In this document: positions 45,066 to 53,226 of the stretch, one piece after another | Layout of the letters: each line of letters opens with the position of its first letter | How positions within the stretch are numbered: the first letter of the stretch is position 1 | Assembly (NCBI GenBank): GCA_963732765.1 | Contig: CAVTAS010000003.1 | Location: forward strand, 62,001 to 126,000 | Reading direction: 5' to 3' | Length of the DNA stretch: 64,000 bases | Origin: JANYHF01 sp963732765 | GTDB lineage: Bacteria > Pseudomonadota > Alphaproteobacteria > Rhizobiales > Hyphomicrobiaceae | Program-made: the position numbers and the translations under genes | Notes under the pieces: generated by a model | Told to the model about the DNA's origin: nothing | Seen by the model: only the letters and a program-made list of their open reading frames with translations | Databases searched by the model: none

Positions 45066-46115
45066 TTACTTCATGACCGTCAGGTTCTTGGCGATGCCTG
45101 CGGTCGTCGTCAGATCGGCAGGCGGCAGCGGCACCAGGCCGGCCTTGACCAGCGGACCCTTGCCGCCAGCGATCTTAGCGCTGACGAAGAAGTTCACAAA
45201 CTCCTTCAGGCCGGGGATGACGCCGACATGGGCCTTCTTGACGTAGAAGAACAACGGGCGCGAGACCGGATACTTGCCTTCGGCAACCGACGCGACCGAG
45301 GGCTTCACGCCTTCGACGGTGGCGACGCGCAGCTTGTCGGTGTTGCTCTCGTAGAACGACAGGCCGAACACGCCGATCGACTGCTTGTTACTGGCCAGGC
45401 GCGCCAGCGTCTCGGAATAGTCGCCATCGATATCGACCGAGGCGCCATCTTTGCGCATCTTGGCGCAGAGCTTATCGATGTCGGCGGGCTTGGCGTCCTT
45501 GTTGGCAGCCTCAAGCAGTGCGCGCGCGCCAGACGACTTGCAGCCGGCATGCAGAACTTTGGTCTCGAAAACTTCGCGCGTGCCGTGCTTCTCGCCGGGC
45601 ACGAAGGCCATCACCGGCCACTCCGGCCAGGCAGCGTTCACGTCCTTGAGAGTCTTGTTCGAATTATCGACCAGCTTGCCGTCCTTGACGACCTGCAGCG
45701 CCAGAGCGTTGAACAGGTCGACGGCCTTGAATTCAAACGCGGGGCCCTTGGCGTCCGAGGCAAACACGATGCCGTCATAGCCGAACTTGATCTCGACCAC
45801 GTCGGTCACGCCGGCCTTGGCGCAGTCGGCCAGCTCTTCTGGCTTGATCTTGCGCGAGGAATTCGCAATGTCGATCTTGTCTTCGCCCAAGCCCGTGCAG
45901 AACTGCTTGATACCGGCGCCCGAACCGCCGCCTTCAATGATCGGGGTCTTGAACTTGCCCTGCTTGCCGAACTGCTCGGCGACAATATTGGCGAACGGCA
46001 GAACGGTTGACGAACCGGCAACCTTCACTTGGTCGCGCGCCGCGAACGCCGGGCCGGTACCGAGGATAGCTGCCATTACGACGCCAATCGCAAGAACGTG
46101 TACATTCGTCTTCAC
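45066..46115 (-). CDS. pstS: Phosphate-binding protein PstS, distal copy
   Basis: 349 residues from a GTG at 46115 with AAAGGAG 8 bases upstream; the ATG at 46181 has no ribosome site. Sec signal HVLAIGVVMAAILGTGPAFA; phosphate-binding motifs AGSSTVLPFANIVAEQF, EGGGSGAGIKQFC, DIANSSRKI. About three quarters identical to the copy at 46245-47297. Periplasmic receptor feeding PstCA. The phosphate-ligand residues look intact in both copies. Confidence 0.93.
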   Translation of the reverse strand: MKTNVHVLAIGVVMAAILGTGPAFAARDQVKVAGSSTVLPFANIVAEQFGKQGKFKTPIIEGGGSGAGIKQFCTGLGEDKIDIANSSRKIKPEELADCAKAGVTDVVEIKFGYDGIVFASDAKGPAFEFKAVDLFNALALQVVKDGKLVDNSNKTLKDVNAAWPEWPVMAFVPGEKHGTREVFETKVLHAGCKSSGARALLEAANKDAKPADIDKLCAKMRKDGASVDIDGDYSETLARLASNKQSIGVFGLSFYESNTDKLRVATVEGVKPSVASVAEGKYPVSRPLFFYVKKAHVGVIPGLKEFVNFFVSAKIAGGKGPLVKAGLVPLPPADLTTTAGIAKNLTVMK

Positions 46116-46186
46116 TGTTAGTTCTCCTTTGAATACCACGCTGATACGCGAGCCAACACCCAATTCAGGCACTTTTGTCACTGCGA

Positions 46187-46234
46187 TAAAAAGAAAGTCA
46201 ACAGGCCCTGCCCAACACGTCAGCCAGGGCCTGT
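46187..46234 (-). terminator. Rho-independent terminator between the two pstS genes
   Basis: On the minus strand: stem ACAGGCCCTG / CAGGGCCTGT with a 14-base loop, followed by TGACTTTCTTTTTATC. It should separate the proximal pstS from the rest of the operon and so give unequal amounts of the two binding proteins. Confidence 0.8.
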
Positions 46235-46244
46235 CGAAACCTAG

Positions 46245-47297
46245 TTAGTTAGTAGCTGCCATCGATTTGGCAGTGTTCTGACTTGCCGAGAGCGCGCCAG
46301 CCGGCATGGGCACCAGACCAGCCTTGACCAGCGGACCCTTGGCGCCAGCAACCTTGGAGCTGACGAAGAATTCCGTGAACTCCTTCAGGCCGGGAACGAT
46401 GCCAATGTGGGCCTTCTTGACGTAGAAGAACAGCGGGCGCGAAACCGAATACTGACCGCTAGCGACGCTGGCGACCGAGGGCTTCACGCCTTCGACGCTG
46501 GCGACGCGCAGCTTGTCGGTGTTGCTCTCGTAGAACGAAAGGCCGAAAATGCCGATCGACTTCTTGTTGCTGGCGAGACGGGCAAGCGTCTCGGAGTAGT
46601 CGCCATCGATGTCGACGGAAGCGCCGTCCTTGCGGAACTTCGAGCAAGCCTTGTCGATATCGCCGCCCGACGAACCGTCGGTGCCGGCGGCAGCGAGCAG
46701 TGCGGCGCGAGCGCCGGAAGCCTTGCAACCGACGATCATGACTTTGGTCTCAAACACTTCGCGCGTGCCGTGCTTCTCGCCGGGCACGAAGAACATCACG
46801 GGCCAATCGGGGAACGAGGCATTGACGCTCTTGAGCGACTGGTTGGGATTGTCAACCAGCTTGCCGTCGACAACGACCTTAGCGGCCAGGGCGTTATAGA
46901 GGTCCTTGGCCGTCAAAGCGAAAGCCGGGCCCTTGCTGTCCGAAGCAAACACGATGCCGTCATAGCCGAATTTGATTTCGGCGATGTCCTTGACGCCAGC
47001 CGCTTCGCATTCGGCCTTCTCGGAAGGCTTCATGGGGCGCGACGCATTGGCGATGTCGATCTTGTCTTCGCCGACGCCGGCGCAGAACTGCTTGATGCCG
47101 GCGCCCGTGCCGCCGCCTTCAACGATCGGGGTCTTGAACTTGCCTTCTTTGCCAAACTGCTCGGCGGCAATGTTGGCGAACGGCAGCACTGTCGACGACC
47201 CGGCAAGCTTGACCTGATCACGGCCAGCGAACGCGGGACCGGCAACGCAGATGGTGGCCAAGGCGGCGCCCATCGCAAACGCATTTACGAACTTCAC
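46245..47297 (-). CDS. pstS: Phosphate-binding protein PstS, proximal copy
   Basis: 350 residues from a GTG at 47297 with GAGGGAG upstream (MKFVNAFAMGAALATICVAG signal region after conversion of the GTG). Same motifs as the distal copy: AGSSTVLPFANIAAEQF, EGGGTGAGIKQFC, DIANASRPM. It differs from it mainly in the C-terminal third and by a Gly/Ser insert (AAAGTDGSSGGD). The leader just upstream resembles that of the other copy, so the duplication included the 5' region. First gene of the pst operon, downstream of phoR. Confidence 0.93.
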   Translation of the reverse strand: MKFVNAFAMGAALATICVAGPAFAGRDQVKLAGSSTVLPFANIAAEQFGKEGKFKTPIVEGGGTGAGIKQFCAGVGEDKIDIANASRPMKPSEKAECEAAGVKDIAEIKFGYDGIVFASDSKGPAFALTAKDLYNALAAKVVVDGKLVDNPNQSLKSVNASFPDWPVMFFVPGEKHGTREVFETKVMIVGCKASGARAALLAAAGTDGSSGGDIDKACSKFRKDGASVDIDGDYSETLARLASNKKSIGIFGLSFYESNTDKLRVASVEGVKPSVASVASGQYSVSRPLFFYVKKAHIGIVPGLKEFTEFFVSSKVAGAKGPLVKAGLVPMPAGALSASQNTAKSMAATN

Positions 47298-47438
47298 GGA
47301 AAAGTCTCCCTCTAGATACTCACGGTACACACTGGTGCGCGAGCCAAAAATTTCGCTGCGCGGCTGCCTTGATAGAGCACGCAGGCAAATTAATTGCGAC
47401 AATACAAGTACTTGAAATATATGCACAAAAAGAGGTTT
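47298..47438 (-). promoter_or_regulatory. Promoter region of the pst operon
   Basis: AT-rich gap between phoR and pstS (about 47380-47440), the expected place of a PhoB box. I could not find two clean CTGTCAT-type half-sites; TTGTATTGTCGCAATTAAT is the nearest. Part of this gap (47328-47347) is near-identical to the leader of the distal pstS (46138-46157, 17 of 20 bases). Confidence 0.4.
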
Positions 47439-48602
47439 TTACGTTTCTCGTGTCACAGCTTCGGGAAGCACGACCGCGAAGGTCGAGCCCTTGCCCACCA
47501 CCGAGGCGATTTCCAGCTCTCCGCGATGCCGGTGCACGGCATGCTTGGCGATCGCCAGGCCCAATCCGGTGCCCTCCTTCTTGCGGCTGGTGGCCACGTC
47601 GATGCGGTAGAAGCGCTCGGTCAATCGCGGCAGATGCTGCGGCGCTATGCCTGGACCGTCGTCAATCACCAGCACCCGCAGGCGGCGCGCCGCAGTCTCA
47701 GGTTCAATCCGCACAATGACGGTTCCACCTTCGCGGCCGTAGCGGATGGCGTTCTGAATCAGGTTCTGGAACACTTGCACCAGTTCCTCGCGGTCACCCA
47801 GCACGACCGCCGGCCGGTTCAGCCCCGTAACTGACAGGTGCACCTGCTCCTGCGCCGCCAGCGGCGCCAGCGATTGCCGGATGTCGTCGAGCACGTCATT
47901 CAGATTGACCTCGTCGCGCGGCATAATGTGCGTGTGCATCTCGATGCGGCTCAGCCGCATCAGATCGTCAACCAGCCGCTTCATGCGCATCGCCTGGATG
48001 CTCATGACAGCTAGGAATTTTTCGCGGGCGGCCGGATCGTTCTTGGCCGGGCCCTGCAGCGTCTCGATGAAACCGATAATCGAGGCGAGCGGCGTCCGAA
48101 GCTCGTGGCTGGCGTTGGCGATGAAATCCTTGCGGGTCATCTCGATGCGGGCCGCCTCGGACAAATCGCGCACCGTGATCAGGATTTCCGGCGCCTCGGC
48201 GTCCGCCCCCGCTGTCGGCAATTTGGAGAGCGTGGCCATCAGCCGGCGCTCGAACGGAATGCGCTCGCTGAGTTCCACCGCAATCTGCTCGCCGCCATCG
48301 CGGATCAGCCCGATGCCTTCGATCAGCTCCGGGTTGCGGTTGACAGCGGACATCGGCAAACCCACTGCCAGCTGCGGGAACAGCTCTGCGGCCTTGACAT
48401 TAAAGTCGACGATCAGGGATTGACTGCTCAACAGCAGCGCCGGATCGGGCAGCGCCGCCAGCACCACCCGCCAGCTGGCGAGCCGCGGCGCGATCGTCCG
48501 TAAGCTGACGGGCACATCGCCCGCGGTCCGCGCTGCCCCACGCCGCAGGAACTGTTCCGCGCGCTCGCGCCATCTGACTATTCTGTTGTCCGTCAAGGAC
48601 AT
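47439..48602 (-). CDS. phoR: Phosphate regulon sensor kinase PhoR, apparently soluble form
   Basis: 387 residues. PAS-like region (about 45-145), HisKA box with His166 in NASHELRTPLASI, N-box QNAIRYG, G boxes DDGPGIAP and GTGLGLAIAKH. Unlike enteric PhoR I see no convincing N-terminal membrane helices; the first 45 residues are basic and hydrophilic. It would phosphorylate PhoB when PstSCAB-PhoU signals low phosphate. It lies directly upstream of the pst operon, and phoB is at the far end, 7 genes away. A longer start with membrane anchors is not present in this frame. Confidence 0.9.
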   Translation of the reverse strand: MSLTDNRIVRWRERAEQFLRRGAARTAGDVPVSLRTIAPRLASWRVVLAALPDPALLLSSQSLIVDFNVKAAELFPQLAVGLPMSAVNRNPELIEGIGLIRDGGEQIAVELSERIPFERRLMATLSKLPTAGADAEAPEILITVRDLSEAARIEMTRKDFIANASHELRTPLASIIGFIETLQGPAKNDPAAREKFLAVMSIQAMRMKRLVDDLMRLSRIEMHTHIMPRDEVNLNDVLDDIRQSLAPLAAQEQVHLSVTGLNRPAVVLGDREELVQVFQNLIQNAIRYGREGGTVIVRIEPETAARRLRVLVIDDGPGIAPQHLPRLTERFYRIDVATSRKKEGTGLGLAIAKHAVHRHRGELEIASVVGKGSTFAVVLPEAVTRET

Positions 48603-48620
48603 GGCTCAACCTCGCGCCTC

Positions 48621-48989
48621 TCAGCCCCGGGTCAGGTCCTTGGCCGCGAGAGCGTCAAGATAGGCGCGCCATATGTCGGTTTCGCGACGGCCGAGGTCAT
48701 GCAGATAGGCCCAGCGGTAGAAGCCCGTGTCGTGGCCGTCGTCAAACACGATCTGCACCGCATAGTTGCCCACCGCCCGCACGTCGGCGATGGTGACATT
48801 GCGCTTGCCCGCGACTGTCACCCGCTGGTCCGGCGAATGGCCCTGCACTTCGGCACTCGGGCTGGAGATGCGCAGCAGTTCGGCGGGGAGCGTGAAGCTT
48901 TCGCCGGTATCGAAGGCAATGGCGAGCGCGCGCTTGCCCGCAACCAGCTTGATCTCGGTCGGCCAGATGTCTTTGGACGGCCCGCTCAT
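48621..48989 (-). CDS. DUF971 / gamma-butyrobetaine hydroxylase-like N-terminal domain protein
   Basis: 122 residues from 48989 (MSGPSKDIWPTEIKLV). A single beta-rich domain: the DUF971 fingerprint is WPTEI near the start and NYAVQIVFDDGHDTGFYRWAYL near the end. The stand-alone protein is common beside the Fe-S carrier gene mrp, and its start overlaps the mrp stop (ATGA). A role with Fe-S or iron-dependent enzymes is inferred from this link only. Confidence 0.85.
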   Translation of the reverse strand: MSGPSKDIWPTEIKLVAGKRALAIAFDTGESFTLPAELLRISSPSAEVQGHSPDQRVTVAGKRNVTIADVRAVGNYAVQIVFDDGHDTGFYRWAYLHDLGRRETDIWRAYLDALAAKDLTRG

Positions 48990-50155
48990 TCGATCACGAT
49001 CCTCGGCGCAGCCTTGGCGCCCGCTCCGCCCTCGAGCGAGTTCCAGCAACGCTCAGCAATTGTTCGGTAAATCAGCGCGTGCGGTGAGTCCGGCGCCGTG
49101 GCGACAATCGGCGTGCCGAGATCGGACTTGGCGCGGATTTCCATGTGCAAGGGTATCTCGCCCAGGAACGGCACGCCCAGCCGGTCGGCCTCGGCATGCG
49201 CGCCGCCGTGGTCGAAGATGTCGGAACGCGCGCCGCAGGCCGGGCAGAGGAAATAGCTCATGTTCTCGACAAAGCCGAGCACCGGCACGCTCACCTGCTG
49301 GAACATGGCCAGTCCTTTGCGCGCATCGATCAGCGCCAGATCCTGCGGCGTGCTGACGATCACCGCACCGGCCAGCGGCACCTGCTGCGCCATTGTGATC
49401 TGCACGTCGCCAGTGCCGGGCGGCATGTCCACCACCAAGACGTCCAAGCCGCCCCAAGCGACCTCGCGCAGCATCTGGGTCAGAGCAGATATCACCATCG
49501 GCCCGCGCCAGATGACGGGCGTGCCTTCGTCGACCAGGAAGCCCATCGACATGACGGCCAGGCCATAGCCGGACATGGGCTTGATCTGCTTCTGCTCGTT
49601 CAACTGCGGTTTTCCGCTGAGCCCAAGCAGGCGCGGCACCGAGGGGCCGTAGATATCGGCGTCGAGTATGCCGACGCGCTTACCCAGCGCCTGGAAACCG
49701 AGCGCGAGATTGACCGCCGTGGTGGATTTTCCGACGCCGCCTTTGCCGGACGCGACGGCCACGATGTACTTGACGCCGGGCACCACAATAGGCGTGCCGC
49801 GCGCGCCGGAACGAGGCGCGGGAGCGGAGCCGGCCTGGATCGGGCGTTGATGCGGGGCGGCGGACGCGGTGGGCCGTGTGGACGGCGCGGCGGCGCCGGG
49901 TGCCCGCTCGGCGGTGAGAGTCGCGGAAACGCCATCCACACCGTCAAGGCGCTTGACGGCAGCTTCGGCGGCGAGCCGCAAGGGCTCCATCGCGGCGGCG
50001 CGGTCGGCGGGGACGGAGATGGCGAAGTAGACCTTGCGGTTGGCCAGCACGACCTCGGAAACCAGCCCGGCATCGACGATGTTTGAGCCGCCTGTGGGCG
50101 TGGCGACGGATTTCAGGGCATCGAGTACGGCGGCGCGTGTCAGATCGGCGGGCAT
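48986..50155 (-). CDS. Mrp/NBP35 (ApbC) family Fe-S cluster carrier ATPase
   Basis: 389 residues. N-terminal MIP18/DUF59 domain (about 1-90), a Pro/Ala-rich linker, then the deviant Walker A ATPase SGKGGVGKSTTAV, with DMPPGTGDVQIT and the CxxC cluster ligand pair LCPACG. It carries a [4Fe-4S] cluster to apoproteins in the cytosol. Coupled to the DUF971 gene; phoR follows 18 bases later, so this pair may be co-transcribed with phosphate sensing. Confidence 0.93.
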   Translation of the reverse strand: MPADLTRAAVLDALKSVATPTGGSNIVDAGLVSEVVLANRKVYFAISVPADRAAAMEPLRLAAEAAVKRLDGVDGVSATLTAERAPGAAAPSTRPTASAAPHQRPIQAGSAPAPRSGARGTPIVVPGVKYIVAVASGKGGVGKSTTAVNLALGFQALGKRVGILDADIYGPSVPRLLGLSGKPQLNEQKQIKPMSGYGLAVMSMGFLVDEGTPVIWRGPMVISALTQMLREVAWGGLDVLVVDMPPGTGDVQITMAQQVPLAGAVIVSTPQDLALIDARKGLAMFQQVSVPVLGFVENMSYFLCPACGARSDIFDHGGAHAEADRLGVPFLGEIPLHMEIRAKSDLGTPIVATAPDSPHALIYRTIAERCWNSLEGGAGAKAAPRIVIE

Positions 50156-50238
50156 TGCGGCTCCGGGGTGGGGTGCGGGGCGATTTTGCGCGGACAGTAG
50201 TGGCTAGGACGCAGCGGTCAAGCACGCGCGGAACTTCC

Positions 50239-50378
50239 CTCTCCCTTTGGGAGAAGGTGGCGCGTTACAGCGCCGGATGAGGGGGTTGGCGGTGCGGTGG
50301 TGTGCAGCCGGTGCGACACCCTCGGGCCGCAATCCCCTCATCCGCCCATCGGGCACCTTCTCCCGACGGGAGAAGGCG
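50239..50378. repeat. Rhizobial palindromic elements, inverted pair
   Basis: Unit CTCTCCCTTTGGGAGAAGGTGGCGCG...GGATGAGGGG (50239-50286) and its inverted relative CCCTCATCCGCCCATCGGGC...CTTCTCCCGACGGGAGAAGG (50333-50378), between mrp and the toxin gene. Confidence 0.7.
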
Positions 50379-50391
50379 ATGGAGCCGCGAC

Positions 50392-50685
50392 CTACGGAGT
50401 GTAACCCGAGTAGTCCTGCGACCCATTGAACAGGGCCAAAACTTCGAGGTTCGATCCCGCGGTCCTGTAGAATACGACAAACGGTGTCTTGGGCACCCAG
50501 GTCTGGTAGCACGCTATGTCCGCCCTCCAGTGCCCGGTGCGCGGATAACTCTGAACAGTGTTCTCGATATAGGAGATCGTTCGGCGGTACGTCCGCCCTG
50601 CCGTGACTGCGCCGAACTGCTGCGATCCATACTCATACTGAGCAGCGATCTGCCGTTGAAAGTCCGGCGCGTAGATGACGCTCAT
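50392..50685 (-). CDS. RelE/ParE family toxin
   Basis: 97 residues from 50685 (MSVIYAPDFQRQ). RelE/ParE fold: short N-terminal helix pair (RQIAAQYEYGSQQFGAVTAG), then antiparallel strands ending in a hydrophobic segment (FVVFYRTAGSNLEVLALFNG). Overlaps the antitoxin gene by 4 bases, the standard type II layout. It may cut mRNA on ribosomes (RelE) or inhibit gyrase (ParE); the sequence does not decide. Confidence 0.85.
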   Translation of the reverse strand: MSVIYAPDFQRQIAAQYEYGSQQFGAVTAGRTYRRTISYIENTVQSYPRTGHWRADIACYQTWVPKTPFVVFYRTAGSNLEVLALFNGSQDYSGYTP

Positions 50686-50921
50686 TCGGCTGATATGCCA
50701 AAGCGCTTTGCCATGTAAGCCTTCAGATCTTCCGACGAGATCATGTTCCCGCTGTCGGCATCCGCAATGGCCGCCGCTAATTCCAGCTTCTGCGCTGGCG
50801 TCATGCGATCGTAGAAGTCGCCTCGCATGGTCTGTTGCGCCAGTTGCTCGGCGAGCTCGCGCTGCTCGTTGGCAGGCAACTTTCGGTAGAGTTCGAGGAT
50901 CTGAGCTTGAGTATTGGTCAT
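50682..50921 (-). CDS. Type II antitoxin (partner of RelE/ParE toxin)
   Basis: 79 residues from 50921 (MTNTQAQILELY). A helical, acidic protein (ELYRKLPANEQRELAEQL, then AAIADADSGNMISSEDLKAY) of the addiction-module type found upstream of RelE-like toxins. Its 3' end overlaps the toxin start, so it is translated first and coupled. DNA-binding domain not obvious; it may be short or use a nonstandard fold. Confidence 0.8.
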   Translation of the reverse strand: MTNTQAQILELYRKLPANEQRELAEQLAQQTMRGDFYDRMTPAQKLELAAAIADADSGNMISSEDLKAYMAKRFGISAE

Positions 50922-51008
50922 GCGGCATCCATAGCAAGAAATCGCTGCGTCTGCATCAAAGTTACAAGTTGAGCGCCGGCACAAGTGTGAATTTGCCCCG
51001 TTCCCCCA

Positions 51009-51623
51009 TCACCCCACCACCCGATACTGCGCCTCCACTGGCGTCATACCCCGCCCATTGATCGGCAGCATATCCTGCGGGCAGGCCGACATCGCCACCA
51101 CCACATCCATCTCGGCGCGCAGCACCACATAGTCCCCCGGCTTGCTCACCGGCTCGCCCCAGCTTGTCGCCCCATCGGCCGCCACCGGAATGTTCATCCA
51201 CAAATTCAGCGGCGAGGGCGTTTCGGCCGATTTCAGGCCGATTGCGCGCAAGGCGGCGTGCAGATTGTCGGTGCAGTTGTCGTGATACTCGGTGCAGCCG
51301 AGCAGCCCGTAGCGATAATCATCACACGCAGCGATCAACGTGTCGTGGATCCCCGGCGAGGTGTCCTCGGCCAGGAACAGGATGGGACGGCGGCGGTTGG
51401 AATAGATCGGCTTGCCGACCTTCGGAAAGATCGAGCCCAGCGTCGGGCGCGAGTGCTCGTTCGACATGAACTCGGAGAAGTCCTCGGCGTTGAACGCCCA
51501 GGTATCGACCACCTGCGAGCCATGCGTGTTGACGATCTGGATCGACTGACCCTTGGTCAAGCGCACGGCGCGGCCGCGGCGGGCGGGGATGGTCAGGAGC
51601 GAGGAAGTGCTGACGGTGGGCAT
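51009..51623 (-). CDS. DUF1989 (urea carboxylase-associated) family protein
   Basis: 204 residues from 51623 (MPTVSTSSLLTIPARRG); the frame opens at 51698 in a repeat. Cupin-like family features: QIVNTHGSQVVDTWAFNAED, SRPTLGSIFPKVGKPIYSN, and the Cys region GCTEYHDNCTDNL. The family is linked to urea carboxylase and aminomethyl compound breakdown, but no urea gene is nearby. Function not established. Confidence 0.85.
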   Translation of the reverse strand: MPTVSTSSLLTIPARRGRAVRLTKGQSIQIVNTHGSQVVDTWAFNAEDFSEFMSNEHSRPTLGSIFPKVGKPIYSNRRRPILFLAEDTSPGIHDTLIAACDDYRYGLLGCTEYHDNCTDNLHAALRAIGLKSAETPSPLNLWMNIPVAADGATSWGEPVSKPGDYVVLRAEMDVVVAMSACPQDMLPINGRGMTPVEAQYRVVG

Positions 51624-51651
51624 AGTTGGTTCCCGTGGCATGAGGGTCATT

Positions 51652-51717
51652 GGTAGGGGCGGCTTGCGGCCGCCCTCTCGCGTCTTGCACCGCTGCACGA
51701 GGGCGGCCGCTACCCAT
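51652..51717. repeat. GC-rich palindrome pair, second copy
   Basis: GTAGGGGCGGCTTGCGGCCG (51653 onward) and an inverted ACGAGGGCGGCCGCTACCC (about 51698-51716). Same family as 31338-31418. Located upstream of the DUF1989 gene, which opens a long false start in it. Confidence 0.6.
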
Positions 51718-51860
51718 GCACTCTGCCCGATCCATAACCAATCGGCCAGCCTTGCGGCCCCGGCGCAATTCCACTAATGGCTCGCCCAGCAGCACCGCGC
51801 CCGGCGGCCGGCTCCCGGTTATGGGAGTCGCCGGGCGCCAACAAGAGAGTCTCCTCCCCC

Positions 51861-52274
51861 ATGGCCAAAGGCCTCAGCAAACACGAAGCGCTCATCTACG
51901 TGATGGTCACCACGGCCGCGGTTGATGGACTGATCACCGACCAGGAGTTGCGACGCATCGGCAATATCGTCAGCCATCTGCCGGTGTTCCAGGATTTCGA
52001 TCCCGACATGCTGCTGCCGACCGCCGAAGCCTGCGGAAAACTGCTCTCCAGCACGGACGGGCTCGACAAGACGCTGGAGTTGATTTTCAAGGCGCTGCCC
52101 GAGCGCATGCACGAGACCGCCTATGCGCTGGCCGTCGAGGTGGCCGCGTCCGATCTCAAGGTGGCGCAGGAGGAGATCCGGTTCCTGGAGATGCTGAGCG
52201 AAAAATTCGACCTGTCGAAGCTGATCATCGCCGCGATCGAGCGCGGCGCGCGGGCCAGACATCGGGTGAAGTGA
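51861..52274 (+). CDS. TerB family tellurite-resistance-like protein
   Basis: 137 residues from 51861 (MAKGLSKHEALIYVMVTTAA); the longer start at 51777 is not supported. All-helical TerB fold with acidic metal-site residues DGLITDQELRRI and DLKVAQEEIRFLEML. TerB proteins bind metal or act as sensors in stress systems. TelA lies 6 kb away, so two Ter/Tel-related proteins are in this window, but in different units. Confidence 0.82.
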   Translation: MAKGLSKHEALIYVMVTTAAVDGLITDQELRRIGNIVSHLPVFQDFDPDMLLPTAEACGKLLSSTDGLDKTLELIFKALPERMHETAYALAVEVAASDLKVAQEEIRFLEMLSEKFDLSKLIIAAIERGARARHRVK

Positions 52275-52406
52275 AAGGGTCGTGAGTGGTGAGTCGTGAG
52301 TGGAGAAAAATCGCGCAATCGGTCCTACTTACACCACTCACCACTTCATCCAATCGTGATCGAACTGCCATTGCCGAAAGAACCGAACCCGTCCTAGACT
52401 GTGCCG

Positions 52407-53018
52407 ATGAGCACCTTCGCCCAGCGCCTGGGTTTCGCCTTGGCCTTGATGACCGCCGCGCCGGCGATCATGGGAGCGCTCACTGTCGCTCCCGCCTGCG
52501 CGGCCGATGCCGCGACCGCCTCGATCGGGAAATCATCGCTCGCAGCTGCGGCGCCCCTGCTGGATCAGCTCAAGTCCGCCAAATCGGTCGAAGAAGCCAT
52601 GGCGCTTGAAGCCAAGGTGTGGGAGGCCTGGATGGCCTCTGGCGACGCCAAAATCGACGGCATGGTCGCGCAATCGGTGGCGCTGATGCGTATGCAGATG
52701 TACGACGAGAGCCTAGCCATTCTCGACGGCGTGGTGGCCAAGGCGCCAGACTATGCGGAAGGCTGGAACCGGCGCGCGACGCTGCTCTATATGATGCAGG
52801 AGTATGGCCGCTCGCTGGCCGACATTCAGAAAGTTCTGACCCTTGAACCGCGGCATTTCGGGGCGATTTCGGGGCTTGGCCTGATCAGCATGGTCAAGGG
52901 CGATAAGAGCGCGGCGCGCGACGCCTATCGCAAAGTGCTGGAGATCGATCCGCTGAACCCGAGCGCCAAAGCCTCGGTGGAGCAACTCGACAAGGAGTTG
53001 CAGGGCAACCCGACATGA
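52407..53018 (+). CDS. Periplasmic TPR-repeat protein
   Basis: 203 residues. Signal peptide LGFALALMTAAPAIMGALTV...PACAA, then about three tetratricopeptide repeats (DESLAILDGVVAKAPDYAEG, WNRRATLLYMMQEYGRSLAD, RDAYRKVLEIDPLNPSAK). Exported scaffold; partner unknown. A GTG at 52401 is an alternative start. It stands alone between the TerB-like gene and zapE. Confidence 0.85.
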   Translation: MSTFAQRLGFALALMTAAPAIMGALTVAPACAADAATASIGKSSLAAAAPLLDQLKSAKSVEEAMALEAKVWEAWMASGDAKIDGMVAQSVALMRMQMYDESLAILDGVVAKAPDYAEGWNRRATLLYMMQEYGRSLADIQKVLTLEPRHFGAISGLGLISMVKGDKSAARDAYRKVLEIDPLNPSAKASVEQLDKELQGNPT

Positions 53019-53049
53019 TACGCGAGGTTCACGCAATCGGCGAGGCGTA

Positions 53050-53067
53050 GGCGCATCGCGATGCGCC
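53050..53067. other. Perfect palindrome between the TPR gene and zapE
   Basis: GGCGCATCGCGATGCGCC, 18 bases, 31 bases past the TPR stop, with a second weaker hairpin 20 bases on (CACACGG region). Possibly a terminator without T-tract or a protein binding site. Confidence 0.45.
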
Positions 53068-53226
53068 CGTCCGTCCACATACACGGGCCTGTCCGTGTGG
53101 CACGGCGGCTGCACTGCGGTGTGCCCCTAGGCCGATGGTCCTTTATCAACCACTCCCTTGTCATGGCTCGCAAATTGCGGCAGGTAGCGCGACCGCTCCC
53201 GTGACGGAGCGCGCGCCAGGGGATCC

